This document shows, piece after piece, positions 35,400 to 48,132 of a stretch of 64,000 nucleotides of DNA (its first letter is position 1; each line of letters begins with the position of its first letter). The position numbers were made by a program, and so were the translations under genes. Origin of the DNA: Anaerolineae bacterium. Lineage in GTDB: Bacteria > Chloroflexota > Anaerolineae > Aggregatilineales > Phototrophicaceae. Location: contig JAJEFB010000029.1 in NCBI GenBank assembly GCA_022820665.1, positions 108,951-172,950 on the forward strand, read 5' to 3'. The notes under the pieces were generated by a model. The model was not told where the DNA came from. It worked only from the letters and a program-made list of their open reading frames with translations, and searched no databases.

Positions 35400-36361
35400 A
35401 TCTCCAGGGCATTCGCTCCGGGGATCGTCGCGCCTTGTCACGATTCCTCACCCTGGTCGAAAACAACCGTGACGCCGTGGCCGACCAATTGGCAGAGCTG
35501 CCTCCACCTTTTGACGACAATCAAATCATCGGCGTGACGGGACCGCCCGGCAGCGGAAAGAGTACGCTCATAGCCGCGCTGACCAAGCTTTATCGCGAGC
35601 GCGGTCGAAGCGTTGCGATCGTCGCCGTCGATCCCAGCAGCCCCTTTACCGGCGGCGCGCTGCTAGGGGACCGCATAAGGTTGAAAGCGCTGGCTGGCGA
35701 CAAGGGCGTTTTCATTCGTAGTATGGCGAGCCGTGGCAGCCTGGGGGGCTTGGCATGGCGTACGCAGGACGTCGTTCGCGTGATGGTCTCCGCCGGCTTT
35801 GACTATGTCATCGTGGAAACCGTCGGCGCTGGACAAACAGAAGTTGATATCGCCAGGCTTTCTCCGACAACTATCGTCGTGCAAGCCCCCGGCGCCGGGG
35901 ACGACGTGCAAGCGAACAAAGCCGGCTTGCTGGAAATCGCCGATATTCTGGTTGTCAACAAGAGTGATTTGCCCGGCGCCGAGCGCGCGAAAAACGCCTT
36001 GCAGGCGATGCTGGACCTTGGCCGCCCGACCAAAACCCAAGCGCAAGACAATCCGATCTGGGTGCCGCCGATCGTGCTGACTTCCGCGATTGAGGAAAGG
36101 GGCATCAACGATCTCGCCGAGCGCATCGCCAGCCAGTTCCGCTACCTTCAGAAACATGGATTGCTGGTCGAGTTCCAGGAAAGGCAATTGCGCGCCGAGT
36201 TCATGCACAGATTGCGTGAAACCTTGCAAGGACGGCTGTTTGACACTTTCACGGCGGAGGAATTTGCTGGTATCATCAGGCGCATGGTTCAGGAGCGTAT
36301 TGATCCCCAGCGCGCGGTGGACCAACTCCTTCAAAATCTTGAATTTCGTCGACGAAAATAG
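35369..36361 (+). CDS. meaB: Methylmalonyl-CoA mutase-associated GTPase MeaB
   Basis: This G3E-family GTPase protects and reloads the mutase with adenosylcobalamin. The Walker A motif is GPPGSGKST (58-66), with [18 protein letters not shown] and [14 protein letters not shown] (switch regions) and NKSDLPGA (the base-specific NKxD). Length 330 is standard. Start overlaps the cobalamin subunit gene, which confirms the functional link. The family was formerly called ArgK. Confidence 0.94.
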   Translation: MRAASRSVDLNLQGIRSGDRRALSRFLTLVENNRDAVADQLAELPPPFDDNQIIGVTGPPGSGKSTLIAALTKLYRERGRSVAIVAVDPSSPFTGGALLGDRIRLKALAGDKGVFIRSMASRGSLGGLAWRTQDVVRVMVSAGFDYVIVETVGAGQTEVDIARLSPTTIVVQAPGAGDDVQANKAGLLEIADILVVNKSDLPGAERAKNALQAMLDLGRPTKTQAQDNPIWVPPIVLTSAIEERGINDLAERIASQFRYLQKHGLLVEFQERQLRAEFMHRLRETLQGRLFDTFTAEEFAGIIRRMVQERIDPQRAVDQLLQNLEFRRRK

Positions 36362-36390
36362 CACCTGAAAGGCGGGCAAGAACAAGAGCG

Positions 36391-37449
36391 ATGGCTAAAG
36401 TTCCTGGCGCAAAATATAACCCCGCGCACCTCAACAACATCCATCAGGAAGAGCAGCAGATGTCATCGACCATGCGCTTTGGCTCGATGAAAATTTTCTC
36501 CGGCAGCGCCTCGCGGGCGCTTGGGGCAGAGATCACCGATTATATATGCGGCGCTTCTGAATATAGGCTCAAACCGGGCGCCTATACCCGCAAAGTCTTT
36601 TCCAATGAGAACATCTTCATCAAGCTCGAGGAGAGCGTGCGCGGCAAGGACGTCTATTTGGTGCAGACGATGGCTTCGCCCGTACACGAAAACTTCATGG
36701 AAATGCTCATCATGATTGATGCGCTCAAGCGCGATTCCGCCTGGCGAATCAATCTCGTCGTGCCCTACATGAGCTATACGCGCTCCGACCAAAAAGACCA
36801 GCCGCGCGTGCCGATTTCCGCGCGCCTTGTGGCTAATATGATCGAAACCGCGGGCGTCGATCGCTATATGACCGTCGATCTGCACTCCGGGCAAATCCAG
36901 GGTTTCTTCAACATCCCCGGCGATGCCCTCTCCGCCCTCCACCTCTTGAGCGATTATGTCTTGCGGAAGCTGCGCCAGGGCGAGCTGAGCGATTTGGTCG
37001 TGGTGGCGACAGACCTGGGCTTCGCCAAGAAAGGGCGCAACTGGGCGCAGACCTTGGGCGTTCCGCTGGCATTCGTCGAGAAACGCCGCGTCGACAACGC
37101 GGAGAGTCCGCGAGCCCTCTCGCTGATCGGCAGCGTCGAGGGCAAAAACGTCTTGCTGGTCGACGATGAGGTCAACACAGCCGGCAGCATCGTCGAAGCG
37201 GTCAACGTCGTCCGCGACTACGGCGCCAAAGACGTCCTCTTCGCCTTTACGCATCCCTTCTTCTCCGATAAAGCTTACCAACGATTCGCCAGCTTGGACC
37301 TGCGCGAAATCATCTTCACTAATACCTTGCCGATTGCCCAAGATCGCAAGCTGCCCAATATGACTGTCTTGTCGATCGCGCCGCTCTTGGGCGAGGTGAT
37401 CCTGCGCGCGCACGAAGGCAGAAGTGTGGGCGCGCTTTTCAATGAATGA
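36391..37449 (+). CDS. prs: Ribose-phosphate pyrophosphokinase
   Basis: This enzyme makes PRPP from ribose 5-phosphate and ATP. Family features include VPYMSYTRSDQKDQPRVPISARLVANM (flexible-loop region, seen in part), TVDLHSGQIQGFFNIP, and the PRPP-binding loop VLLVDDEVNTAGSI. The 352-residue product has about 30 extra N-terminal residues relative to typical enzymes; an internal ATG near MSSTMRFGSMKIFSGS is a possible alternative start. It follows meaB by 29 bases and overlaps the next gene by 8. Confidence 0.92.
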   Translation: MAKVPGAKYNPAHLNNIHQEEQQMSSTMRFGSMKIFSGSASRALGAEITDYICGASEYRLKPGAYTRKVFSNENIFIKLEESVRGKDVYLVQTMASPVHENFMEMLIMIDALKRDSAWRINLVVPYMSYTRSDQKDQPRVPISARLVANMIETAGVDRYMTVDLHSGQIQGFFNIPGDALSALHLLSDYVLRKLRQGELSDLVVVATDLGFAKKGRNWAQTLGVPLAFVEKRRVDNAESPRALSLIGSVEGKNVLLVDDEVNTAGSIVEAVNVVRDYGAKDVLFAFTHPFFSDKAYQRFASLDLREIIFTNTLPIAQDRKLPNMTVLSIAPLLGEVILRAHEGRSVGALFNE

Positions 37450-38176
37450 GCGGGTTCAGCCAGAGGCAGTGCCAGACAGCCTGGCGCAAGACAATCCGCA
37501 AGAAGAGTTTTCCTCACGCAGCCTGCTGATTGGCGGAGCACTTTTCCTCGCGCTATTGACAGTCCTCTATATCGCTGTTCAGTCCATTGGCATCGACCAA
37601 TTGCAGACAACGATTGCGGGCGCGGGCATCCTGGGACCGCTGATCTTTGTCGGTATCAAGGCATTGACATTCACCTTCGCGCCCTTGTCCGCAGGTCCCA
37701 TTCAGTTCGCCTCAGGCATCTTGTTCGGCGTTATTCCCGGCACGCTTTATTCGCTGTTGGGTGAGCTGCTGGGCGGCACAGTCAACGTGATTATCGCCCG
37801 CGCATTCGGCCGACGGATCGTGAGCCGCTTCGTCGGCGCGGCCGCAATGTCGCGGGTCGATAGATTCTATGAGCGCCATCTCAACGACTGGAAATCGCTG
37901 CTGGCGGCGCGTGTTCTGCTGTTTTCGGTATACGATTTCATCAGCTATGCTGTCGGATTCAGCCAGATTCGACTCTCTATATATATCGTCGTATCCTTCG
38001 CCGGCGGCCTCTTCCCGACCCTGCTCTTTGTCTTGATCGGCTCCGAAGCATCGCAGAACCAAAACGTCTTGCTCTTGTTCTACCTGCTCGCCGCCATCGT
38101 CTTCTTTGTCTTTGTCCTGTTCCGGGAGCCGATATCGCGAATGATTAAACAATACGGGAGACAAGTCCAAGAATAG
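37442..38176 (+). CDS. VTT-domain (TVP38/TMEM64, DedA-like) membrane protein
   Basis: This 244-residue integral membrane protein has about six hydrophobic segments. The VTT domain is visible as AGPIQFASGILFGVIPGTLYSLLGELLGGTVNV, in part, followed by ARAFGRRIV and a conserved basic residue in AARVLLFSVYDFISYAVGFSQI. Family members act in envelope lipid handling, including lipid-carrier flipping; the role here is unknown. It overlaps the end of prs by 8 bases. Confidence 0.82.
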   Translation: MNERVQPEAVPDSLAQDNPQEEFSSRSLLIGGALFLALLTVLYIAVQSIGIDQLQTTIAGAGILGPLIFVGIKALTFTFAPLSAGPIQFASGILFGVIPGTLYSLLGELLGGTVNVIIARAFGRRIVSRFVGAAAMSRVDRFYERHLNDWKSLLAARVLLFSVYDFISYAVGFSQIRLSIYIVVSFAGGLFPTLLFVLIGSEASQNQNVLLLFYLLAAIVFFVFVLFREPISRMIKQYGRQVQE

Positions 38177-38347
38177 TGATTCTGTCTCCTTCGCTGGAAT
38201 CCAGGCTCGGAAGTCTATCGCCAAAACCGGAAGTCCCGTCCATCCGTATAGACGATTGCTGCTTGTTCAGCTTCTTACAATATGATTTCGGTAGGACGCG
38301 CGCAAGTTGATCGCGGGGCCAGATGTTCTTTAGCGTCTCAACCGATA

Positions 38348-38356
38348 TGATATAAT
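38348..38356 (+). promoter_or_regulatory. Extended -10 promoter element for secA
   Basis: TGATATAAT is an extended -10 with a perfect hexamer at 38351-38356, 25 bases before the secA start. No good -35 is seen. Confidence 0.55.
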
Positions 38357-38381
38357 CGTCTACGAACAACAATCAACGAGC

Positions 38382-41198
<2,817 letters not shown>

Positions 41199-41215
41199 TT
41201 TCGCTTGCGAAGATT

Positions 41216-42079
41216 ATGATTTCCGTCGGCGATATTGACATCTATCTATTCAACGACGCCACCGCCTGGGTGGATCCCGGCGGCGTTTTCGGCTTGGTGC
41301 CGCGTGTTCTCTGGTCGCGCTATCTGGATGCTGACGATCGCCAACTGGTGCCGCTCGCGCATCACAACCTGTTGATCCGCGCCGGGAAGCTGAACATTAT
41401 CGTCGATACCGGATTTGGCAATTGCCTCAGCGAATCTCAACAGAAGCGCTTCTCTTTGACTGGGTCCGACGGAACGCAAGCGGGGCTTTCCGCGGTCGGC
41501 GTGTCGCCAGCCGATATTGATATCGTCTTCAATACGCACTTGCACGATGACCACTGCAGCGGCAATTTTCGTATAAACCCCTCCGGTCAACGCGAGCCGG
41601 CTTTTCCCAATGCCGAATACCTGGTCGGACGCCGTGAATACGAAGACGCCTGCAACCCCAACGAGCGCACCCGCGCCACATACAGCCTTGACAACTACCT
41701 GCCTCTCCACAAGACGGGCCAGTTGCGCCTCTTGGACGGCGATTGCGCGATTGCGCCCGGCGTCGAGGCGCTGACGACGCCGGGCCATACCCCCGGTCAC
41801 ATGAGCCTGCGCCTGGAAAGTATGGGTCAACATGCCGCATTTGTCTGTGACCTGGCGTCTTTGGCGGTGCACATGGAACGGCTGGCTTGGATGACCGCCT
41901 ACGATGTCGAACCGCTCGTCACCCTGGAAACTAAACGCTGCTGGCAATCCTGGGCGCTGGAAACAAGCGCTTTGCTGCTGTTTCCGCATGACTTGACCAG
42001 ACCGGCCGGCCGCTTGACCCGCAATGACAAGGGGCATATGATCGTCGATGTTGTGGAGATTCCCTACGACAACCCCTAG
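41216..42079 (+). CDS. Metallo-beta-lactamase-fold hydrolase
   Basis: The 287-residue protein has the metal-binding signature NTHLHDDHCSGN (H-x-H-x-D-H), preceded by IIVDTGFGN and followed by a later TPGHTPGHMSLRL histidine motif. This resembles the AhlD/quorum-quenching-lactonase-like group, but many members hydrolyse other substrates, so the substrate is unknown. ATG at 41216 is preferred; upstream frame extension overlaps secA and lacks a ribosome binding site. Its end overlaps the convergent mutM by 4 bases. Confidence 0.82.
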   Translation: MISVGDIDIYLFNDATAWVDPGGVFGLVPRVLWSRYLDADDRQLVPLAHHNLLIRAGKLNIIVDTGFGNCLSESQQKRFSLTGSDGTQAGLSAVGVSPADIDIVFNTHLHDDHCSGNFRINPSGQREPAFPNAEYLVGRREYEDACNPNERTRATYSLDNYLPLHKTGQLRLLDGDCAIAPGVEALTTPGHTPGHMSLRLESMGQHAAFVCDLASLAVHMERLAWMTAYDVEPLVTLETKRCWQSWALETSALLLFPHDLTRPAGRLTRNDKGHMIVDVVEIPYDNP

Positions 42080-42903
42080 TCTATCCGCTCTGGCTGGCAA
42101 TTGGGGCAAAAATGGGTGCCGCGTTGAGCGACGCGAATCTTGTTGATCGTCGCCCCGCATTTGCGACAAGCTAGGTTCATACGACTATAGACATAAAAGT
42201 GATTTTGCGATTCGCCTTTGCCGCCATCCGGTTTGCGATACCAATTGATGCTGGCGCCTTCGTGTTCAATGCCTGCCAGCAGCGCCTCGCGAATTGTCTG
42301 ATGCAAGAGCGCGGCATCTTCGTCCGTCAGTTCTCCCGCCATACAGTTGGGATGAATGCCCGCGCGAAAAAGCGCCTCATCAGCGTATATGTTGCCGATG
42401 CCCGCCACAATCTCCTGATCGAGCAAGTGCGCCTTGATTGAACGCCTGCGTCCTTTGAGTCCTTCGCGAAAACCCGCCAGTGTGAAAGCCTGGTCAAGCG
42501 GCTCCGGACCCAGGTGACCTAGCAGGCGGCTCACGTCATCGGTCAGGTAGACCTTGCCGAATTTGCGCGCATCGGAAAAGCGCAACTGCTTGCCTCCGTC
42601 CAGGTCGAAGCGCGCATGCACCCACCTGTCGGCATCGTGCCTGTCCTCAGCAGACGCTACATACAAGCGACCGGACATCTTCAAATGGACCACCAATACA
42701 TCGTGTTCAAGTTCGATCAAGATGTATTTGGCGCGTCGTCCAATCCCGCGCACCGCCTGGCTCACTACCCTCGCCGCGAACTCTTGAGGAGACGGCGAGT
42801 GAATCATCTTGTCCCAATCATGCCACATGCCAATGATGGTGCGTCCGACCAGCGGCTCGCGTAATCCGCGTACAACAGTTTCAACTTCGGGTAACTCGGG
42901 CAT
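42076..42903 (-). CDS. mutM: Formamidopyrimidine-DNA glycosylase (MutM/Fpg)
   Basis: This enzyme excises oxidised purines such as 8-oxoguanine. The N-terminus MPELPEVETVVRGL carries the catalytic proline and glutamate (residues 2 and 3). The helix-two-turn-helix region includes LLDQEIVAGIGNIYADEALF, and the C-terminal zinc finger has CRKC and CPNC. Length 275 is normal. It lies on the opposite strand to its neighbours, convergent with the preceding gene. Confidence 0.96.
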   Translation of the reverse strand: MPELPEVETVVRGLREPLVGRTIIGMWHDWDKMIHSPSPQEFAARVVSQAVRGIGRRAKYILIELEHDVLVVHLKMSGRLYVASAEDRHDADRWVHARFDLDGGKQLRFSDARKFGKVYLTDDVSRLLGHLGPEPLDQAFTLAGFREGLKGRRRSIKAHLLDQEIVAGIGNIYADEALFRAGIHPNCMAGELTDEDAALLHQTIREALLAGIEHEGASINWYRKPDGGKGESQNHFYVYSRMNLACRKCGATINKIRVAQRGTHFCPNCQPERID

Positions 42904-42952
42904 CGTTTCGCGCTTTTTCCGCTCGCCTCATGATTTTTGTCAAATGCGCTCG

Positions 42953-42980
42953 TTCGACATGCTGTCTTGGATGTTATAAT
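42953..42980 (+). promoter_or_regulatory. Candidate promoter for dnaE
   Basis: TTCGAC, 16 bases, TATAAT, followed by a leader of about 125 bases that contains the element at 43033-43082. Confidence 0.5.
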
Positions 42981-43032
42981 ACGGCTGTTCACTCGTTCAA
43001 TAAACCGCTGTGCTCAAAAGAGCGAAAAGTTC

Positions 43033-43082
43033 GTTATTTTGTGAGAGCGCGGTAGACTGTTTCGCTGCCGCCGAGCGGCTTT
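43033..43082 (+). repeat. 50-base element in the dnaE leader, copy 2
   Basis: It shares about 42 of 50 positions with 19911-19960. The 3' half (TCGCTGCCGCCGAGCGGCTT) is identical; it forms GCCGC-CGA-GCGGC followed by TTTT, a terminator-like shape, and an alternative pairing GCGGTAG/CTGCCGC. Confidence 0.65.
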
Positions 43083-43108
43083 TCAAAATCGATTCCAGTT
43101 GGAGATAG

Positions 43109-46100
43109 ATGACAAGCGACTTCGTTCATCTTCATGTGCATACCGAGTTCTCCCTGCTTGACGGTCAGAGCAGGATCAAAGACCTGGTTGCCCGGGCTCG
43201 GGAGTTGGAAATGCCCGCGCTTGGCATCACCGATCACGGTGTCATGTTCGGCGTTATGGACTTCTACAGAGCCTGCGTCGATGCCGGCATCAAACCGGTC
43301 GTCGGCATGGAAGCCTATCTGGCGACCCGCTCCATGCGCGATCGCGATCCCCGCCTGGACCGCAGTCCCTATCACATGCTGCTGCTGGCGAAGGACATGA
43401 CCGGCTATCAAAACCTGCTGAAGATGGCCTCCGCCGCCCAACTCGAGGGTCACTATTACCGTCCGCGCATTGACAAAGAATTCATGTCGGCGCATGCCAA
43501 AGGCATCATCGCAACCAGCGGTTGCCTGGCAGCCGAGATTCCGCGTCTGGTCGCCAATGGGGACGATCAGGGCGCCCGCGACATGATCGGCTGGTATCAA
43601 GAAGTATTCGGCGCCGAGAATTTCTACCTGGAATTGCAGGCGCACGACATCCCGCAATTGCAGCGCCTGAACCAATGGCTTTTTGACTACCGAAACAGCG
43701 GGCATAGCAAGGTGGGTTTGCTGGCCAGCAACGATGTCCACTACGTTCACGAAGGGGACTCCGATGCCCACGACACCCTGCTCTGTATTCAAACGACCGC
43801 GCTGAAATCCGACAGCGATCGGATGCGCATGGAGCCATTCAATAGCTACTACCTCAAATCCGCGGAGGAGATGCGCAAAGCCTTCGACGGCGCGCCAGCG
43901 GAGCTGATCGACGAAGCCTTCGCCAACTCCATCAAAATCGCCGAAATGACGGACATTGATCTTGCGCCCAAGGGTTATCATATTCCATTTTTCCCCGTGC
44001 CCGACGGCTTCAATGAGACCAGCTACCTGCGTCACCTGATCGAAATGGGCATGGAATGGCGTTTCGGCGCCGATTGGCGCGCGGACCGCGTATTTACGGA
44101 ACGTATCGAGCGCGAACTCAATATCATCCACAGCATGGGCTTCGATTCCTATTTCTTGATCGTCTGGGATCTCTGCCAATTCGCGCGTTCTGCCGATATC
44201 TGGTGGAATGTGCGCGGCTCGGGCGCGGCCAGCTTGGTCGCATACAGCTTGGGCATCACCAATATCAACCCGATTCAGAACAGCCTCTTGTTTGAGCGTT
44301 TTTTGAACCCGGGGCGCATCAGCATGCCGGATATCGACCTCGATTATCCGGACGACCGCCGGGGAGAAATGATCGCCTACGCTGCAAGAAAGTATGGCGA
44401 GGACAAAGTTGCCGCCATCATCACCTTTGGCACGATGGGCGCCAAAGCCGCTGTCCGCGATGTCGGCCGCGCCCTCGATGTCGACTTGGGCAAGATCAAT
44501 CGCGCCGCTTCCATGATCCCGCAGGAGGCGCGCCAAAAGAAGATCCGTGACTACGTCGAGGCGAATCCGGAGTTGCAAACGCTCTATCAAGAAGACGCCG
44601 AATTGACCCGCGTCATCGACACCGCAATCGAATTGCAAGGCATGACGCGGCACGCCTCCACGCATGCCGCTGGCGTCATCGTCGCCGATCGCCCCCTGGT
44701 TGATTACCTGCCCCTGCACCGCATCACCGGCAAGGATCCCTCCGGCGGTGCGCTAAAGGCTGTCACTCAATTCCCGATGGAAACCGCCGAGTTGATCGGT
44801 TTGCTCAAGATCGATTTCCTCGGCTTGTCGACGCTTACGATCATGCGCAAAGCCTGCGAACTGATCTCGCGCCACCGCGGCATCGACTACAACATGGACA
44901 ATATTCCCTATCGCCACGATTCGGGTATCAGCGACGAAGAACGCCTGATGCTTGATGACGCCTTTGCAATGATGGGGCGGGGAGAGACCATCGGCGTTTT
45001 TCAGGTGGAATCCGGCGGCATGCAACAGATGCTGCGCGGGATGCGCCCGCGCGTCTTCGAGAATATCGTCGCCGCCATCTCGCTCTATCGCCCGGGTCCC
45101 ATGGAATTCATTCCAGCCTACAATCGTCGTATGCACGGGGAAGAAGACATCGAACTCCTGCACCCGCGCCTGGAGCCGATCCTTGATGAAACCTACGGCA
45201 TTTGCGTCTATCAAGAACAGATCATGCAGATCGCCGGCGAGCTCTTTGGCTACGAACTGGGCGAAGCGGATCTGATGCGTCGCGCGGTATCAAAGAAAAA
45301 GCCGGACGAGCTCAACAAACATAAAGCCATCTTCATCGAACGCGGTCCGCAAAACGGCATTCCGGCCGATATATCGGGGCAGATCTTTGACCTGATCGAA
45401 TCTTTCGCCAATTACGGCTTCCCCAAGCCCCACGCCGCCGATTACGCGGTGATCACCGTGCAGACCGCCTTTTTGAAATGCCACTATCCCGAAGAATATA
45501 TGACCGCCTTGCTCAGCGTTCAACGCGATGACCTGGGCAAAGTCTCGACCTTTTTGGAAGAATGCCGCCGATTGAATATCCCAATTCTGCCGCCGAACCT
45601 GAACGCCAGTCAACTGGATTTCGATATCGAGACGATGGCGGACGGCGGTCGTGCCATCCGCTTCGGTTTGGCAGCCGTCAAAAATGCCGGGGCTCGCGCG
45701 CTGGAAGAATTGCTCGCCGTTCGTGGAGACATCCCCTTCGGCGATCTGATGGAGTTTTGCCAGCGTGTTGACATGCGCCAACTTGGCAAGCGCACGCTTG
45801 AGAGTCTGATTAAAGTAGGCGCCCTGGATGGATTCGGCGCGCGCTCCAGCTTGATGGCTGCGCTCGACCGCGTCGTCAGCACCAGCAGCAACTACCACAA
45901 AGACCTGGAAGTCGGGCAACTGGATATGTTCGGCGACAAAGCCGACCTTGAAGTCGATTTGCTGGACGACCTTCGCGACATTCAGGAATTCCGACCCCGC
46001 GAGCTCTTGAAATGGGAAAAAGAATTGCTGGGACTCTATGTCACCGGCCGGCCCGTCGACCGTTATCGTGAAATTCTTGAGCGGCAGAACCTGCACAAAA

Positions 46101-46996
46101 TCGCCGATCTCAAGCGGACAGGCGCGCCCAAGCCGGAGTCCGTTCGCATAGCCGGGGAACTGACGGGGGTGCGTAAGATCACCACGCGCAACAGCGACTT
46201 GATGGCTATCCTCAGCCTGGAAGATTGGCATGACAGCGCTGAAATCATCGAGATCGTTCTTTTCCCGCGTACCTATGCCCAGGTGATGACCTATTTTGAC
46301 GACCTAAACAGCGCCCTCGCCGATGGTGAGCCCGAAAAGGGCTTGTTTGAAGGCGAGATCGTCGCAGTGACAGGTCGCTTTGATGACAGCCGCGGCGATC
46401 CGCAAGTGATTGCCGAAAAGGTCACAATCGATTTCAATTCCTTTTCCGCTGACGGCGCCATGCCCGCTGACATGGATGATTCGATGCCGGTTTGGGCGAT
46501 GGTTGAGGAAGCTCCGCCGCAGCAAGCCCCCCCGCCTGAATCCGTGACGGAAGCCCGCGAGGACGCCGCCGCATCGGACCACGAACCGATTCTTGATGAG
46601 ATCGTTCAATCGGTGGTGAACGAAGAACCGCAGCCGTCCGACCAGGCTGAGCCGGTCAAACAAGTTGACGAGGCTGAGCCGGAATGGACGAACGGCGACG
46701 ACCATCTGGATATGCCCGGCGAAGCGCATGAAGAAGAGCGCCCGCCGCTCACCATTACGGTGCGATTGCCTGCGAGCGCCGACGAGGACAAAGATCGCCG
46801 GAAATTATCACGCATCCATAACGCGATGGTGAAGTATCCCGGCAATGACCGTTTCGTGATCGTTATTCAGCGCGATGAAAAATCATTCCCCTTGAGCTTT
46901 CCGCACCTGACGACGCAGGTCTGCGCCGAGCTGCAAAACGACCTGCGAGCGATCGTCGGCAGCCCGGATCTGATCACAGTCGATGGTGACCTTTGA
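43109..46996 (+). CDS. dnaE: DNA polymerase III subunit alpha
   Basis: This is the catalytic subunit of the replicative polymerase. The N-terminal PHP domain begins VHLHVHTEFSLLDG and includes LGITDHGVMFGVMDF. The palm catalytic aspartates lie in MPDIDLDYPDDRR (D408, D410). RHASTHAAGVIV, YRPGPMEFIP and the segment CVYQEQIMQIA are typical of DnaE1. Helix-hairpin-helix and OB domains follow. An acidic, Pro-rich, low-complexity insert occupies about 1113-1211, before a last folded C-terminal domain (LTITVRLPAS to IVIQRDEK). Length is 1295. Confidence 0.97.
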   Translation: MTSDFVHLHVHTEFSLLDGQSRIKDLVARARELEMPALGITDHGVMFGVMDFYRACVDAGIKPVVGMEAYLATRSMRDRDPRLDRSPYHMLLLAKDMTGYQNLLKMASAAQLEGHYYRPRIDKEFMSAHAKGIIATSGCLAAEIPRLVANGDDQGARDMIGWYQEVFGAENFYLELQAHDIPQLQRLNQWLFDYRNSGHSKVGLLASNDVHYVHEGDSDAHDTLLCIQTTALKSDSDRMRMEPFNSYYLKSAEEMRKAFDGAPAELIDEAFANSIKIAEMTDIDLAPKGYHIPFFPVPDGFNETSYLRHLIEMGMEWRFGADWRADRVFTERIERELNIIHSMGFDSYFLIVWDLCQFARSADIWWNVRGSGAASLVAYSLGITNINPIQNSLLFERFLNPGRISMPDIDLDYPDDRRGEMIAYAARKYGEDKVAAIITFGTMGAKAAVRDVGRALDVDLGKINRAASMIPQEARQKKIRDYVEANPELQTLYQEDAELTRVIDTAIELQGMTRHASTHAAGVIVADRPLVDYLPLHRITGKDPSGGALKAVTQFPMETAELIGLLKIDFLGLSTLTIMRKACELISRHRGIDYNMDNIPYRHDSGISDEERLMLDDAFAMMGRGETIGVFQVESGGMQQMLRGMRPRVFENIVAAISLYRPGPMEFIPAYNRRMHGEEDIELLHPRLEPILDETYGICVYQEQIMQIAGELFGYELGEADLMRRAVSKKKPDELNKHKAIFIERGPQNGIPADISGQIFDLIESFANYGFPKPHAADYAVITVQTAFLKCHYPEEYMTALLSVQRDDLGKVSTFLEECRRLNIPILPPNLNASQLDFDIETMADGGRAIRFGLAAVKNAGARALEELLAVRGDIPFGDLMEFCQRVDMRQLGKRTLESLIKVGALDGFGARSSLMAALDRVVSTSSNYHKDLEVGQLDMFGDKADLEVDLLDDLRDIQEFRPRELLKWEKELLGLYVTGRPVDRYREILERQNLHKIADLKRTGAPKPESVRIAGELTGVRKITTRNSDLMAILSLEDWHDSAEIIEIVLFPRTYAQVMTYFDDLNSALADGEPEKGLFEGEIVAVTGRFDDSRGDPQVIAEKVTIDFNSFSADGAMPADMDDSMPVWAMVEEAPPQQAPPPESVTEAREDAAASDHEPILDEIVQSVVNEEPQPSDQAEPVKQVDEAEPEWTNGDDHLDMPGEAHEEERPPLTITVRLPASADEDKDRRKLSRIHNAMVKYPGNDRFVIVIQRDEKSFPLSFPHLTTQVCAELQNDLRAIVGSPDLITVDGDL

Positions 46997-47054
46997 TTCC
47001 GGATATCGGCGGCGGATTGTTTTGAAATTTAACTATCCTTAACATTTTCTCCAT

Positions 47055-47083
47055 TTGTCAGCCGTCTTGAAACTGTTTAGAAT
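47055..47083 (+). promoter_or_regulatory. Sigma-70-type promoter for pfkA
   Basis: TTGTCA, 17 bases, TAGAAT, about 85 bases before the start codon. Confidence 0.65.
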
Positions 47084-47166
47084 AGTTGTGCTTTGTCGTA
47101 GGGATGCTCCGCGATCTGCCGACGTATCCCTGGCTAAGCGCGACAAATGAAATGGAGTCGCAAGCT

Positions 47167-48132
47167 ATGAAACGGGTCGCCGTGATGACCAGCGGTGGCG
47201 ATGCGCCGGGTATGAACGCCGCTGTACGGGCGGTTGTTCGCGCCGGCCTGGACAAAAATGTGGAAGTCTATGGCATCCGCCAAGCCTACCAAGGATTGCT
47301 GGCTGGTGATATAGCCTTGCTCACCAGCCGCGAAGTAAGCGGGATCTTGCAGCGCGGCGGGACGGTCCTGCAGACGGCGCGCAACGAAGAATTCAAGACG
47401 CCGCAGGGTCAGCGAAAAGGGCAGCGCCGACTGAACGAAAACGGCATCGAGGGCGTGATCGTGATCGGCGGGGACGGCAGCTTGCGCGGCGCGCAAAAAC
47501 TTCACGAACTCGGCGTGCCGGTTGTTGGCATACCGGCCAGCATCGACAACGACATCTGGGGCACCGATACCAGCATCGGCGTCGACACCGCCTTGAACAC
47601 AATCCTCGATGCGGTCGACCGCCTGCGCGACACTGCCACCTCGCACAACCGCGCCTTTGTGGTCGAAGTCATGGGGCGCGACTGCGGCTACCTGGCGGTG
47701 ATGGCGGGCATATTGGGCGGCGCCGAAATTGTCGTCACGCCCGAAAACGGCGTCACCATGAACGAGATCGCCTCCTCCCTCGAAGACGCCTATATTCGCG
47801 GCAAAACACATGCCATCGCGGTCCTGGCGGAGGGCGCGCCTTATCAGGGACCGGAACTGGCGCGCTTCTTGGAGCAGAAGCATATTGGATTCGAGATCCG
47901 CCTGACCATCCTGGGACACACGCAGCGCGGCGGCAGCCCGACCGCCTTTGATCGCTTGCTGGCGACGCGCATGGGCGTCTACGCCGTCGAATTGCTCTTG
48001 AGCGGCGAATCCGGCGTGATGGTCGCCCGCGTCGGCCGCGAACAAGTGCCTATGCCGCTAAAGGACTGCACCTCTCGAACGCGCCAAATCACGCCGGAAT
48101 ACTTCGATCTCGCCCGCATCCTCTCCCGCTAG
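47167..48132 (+). CDS. pfkA: ATP-dependent 6-phosphofructokinase
   Basis: This glycolytic enzyme phosphorylates fructose 6-phosphate. VAVMTSGGDAPGMNAAVRAVV is the start of the nucleotide-binding domain. VIGGDGSLRGA has the Gly of ATP-using enzymes, where pyrophosphate-using ones carry Asp. The catalytic loop reads GIPASIDNDIWGTD, and MGRDCGYLAVMAG follows. The product is 321 residues, the standard length, from ATG 47167 with GGAG about 10 bases upstream. An ATG 15 bases earlier is an alternative. Confidence 0.95.
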   Translation: MKRVAVMTSGGDAPGMNAAVRAVVRAGLDKNVEVYGIRQAYQGLLAGDIALLTSREVSGILQRGGTVLQTARNEEFKTPQGQRKGQRRLNENGIEGVIVIGGDGSLRGAQKLHELGVPVVGIPASIDNDIWGTDTSIGVDTALNTILDAVDRLRDTATSHNRAFVVEVMGRDCGYLAVMAGILGGAEIVVTPENGVTMNEIASSLEDAYIRGKTHAIAVLAEGAPYQGPELARFLEQKHIGFEIRLTILGHTQRGGSPTAFDRLLATRMGVYAVELLLSGESGVMVARVGREQVPMPLKDCTSRTRQITPEYFDLARILSR

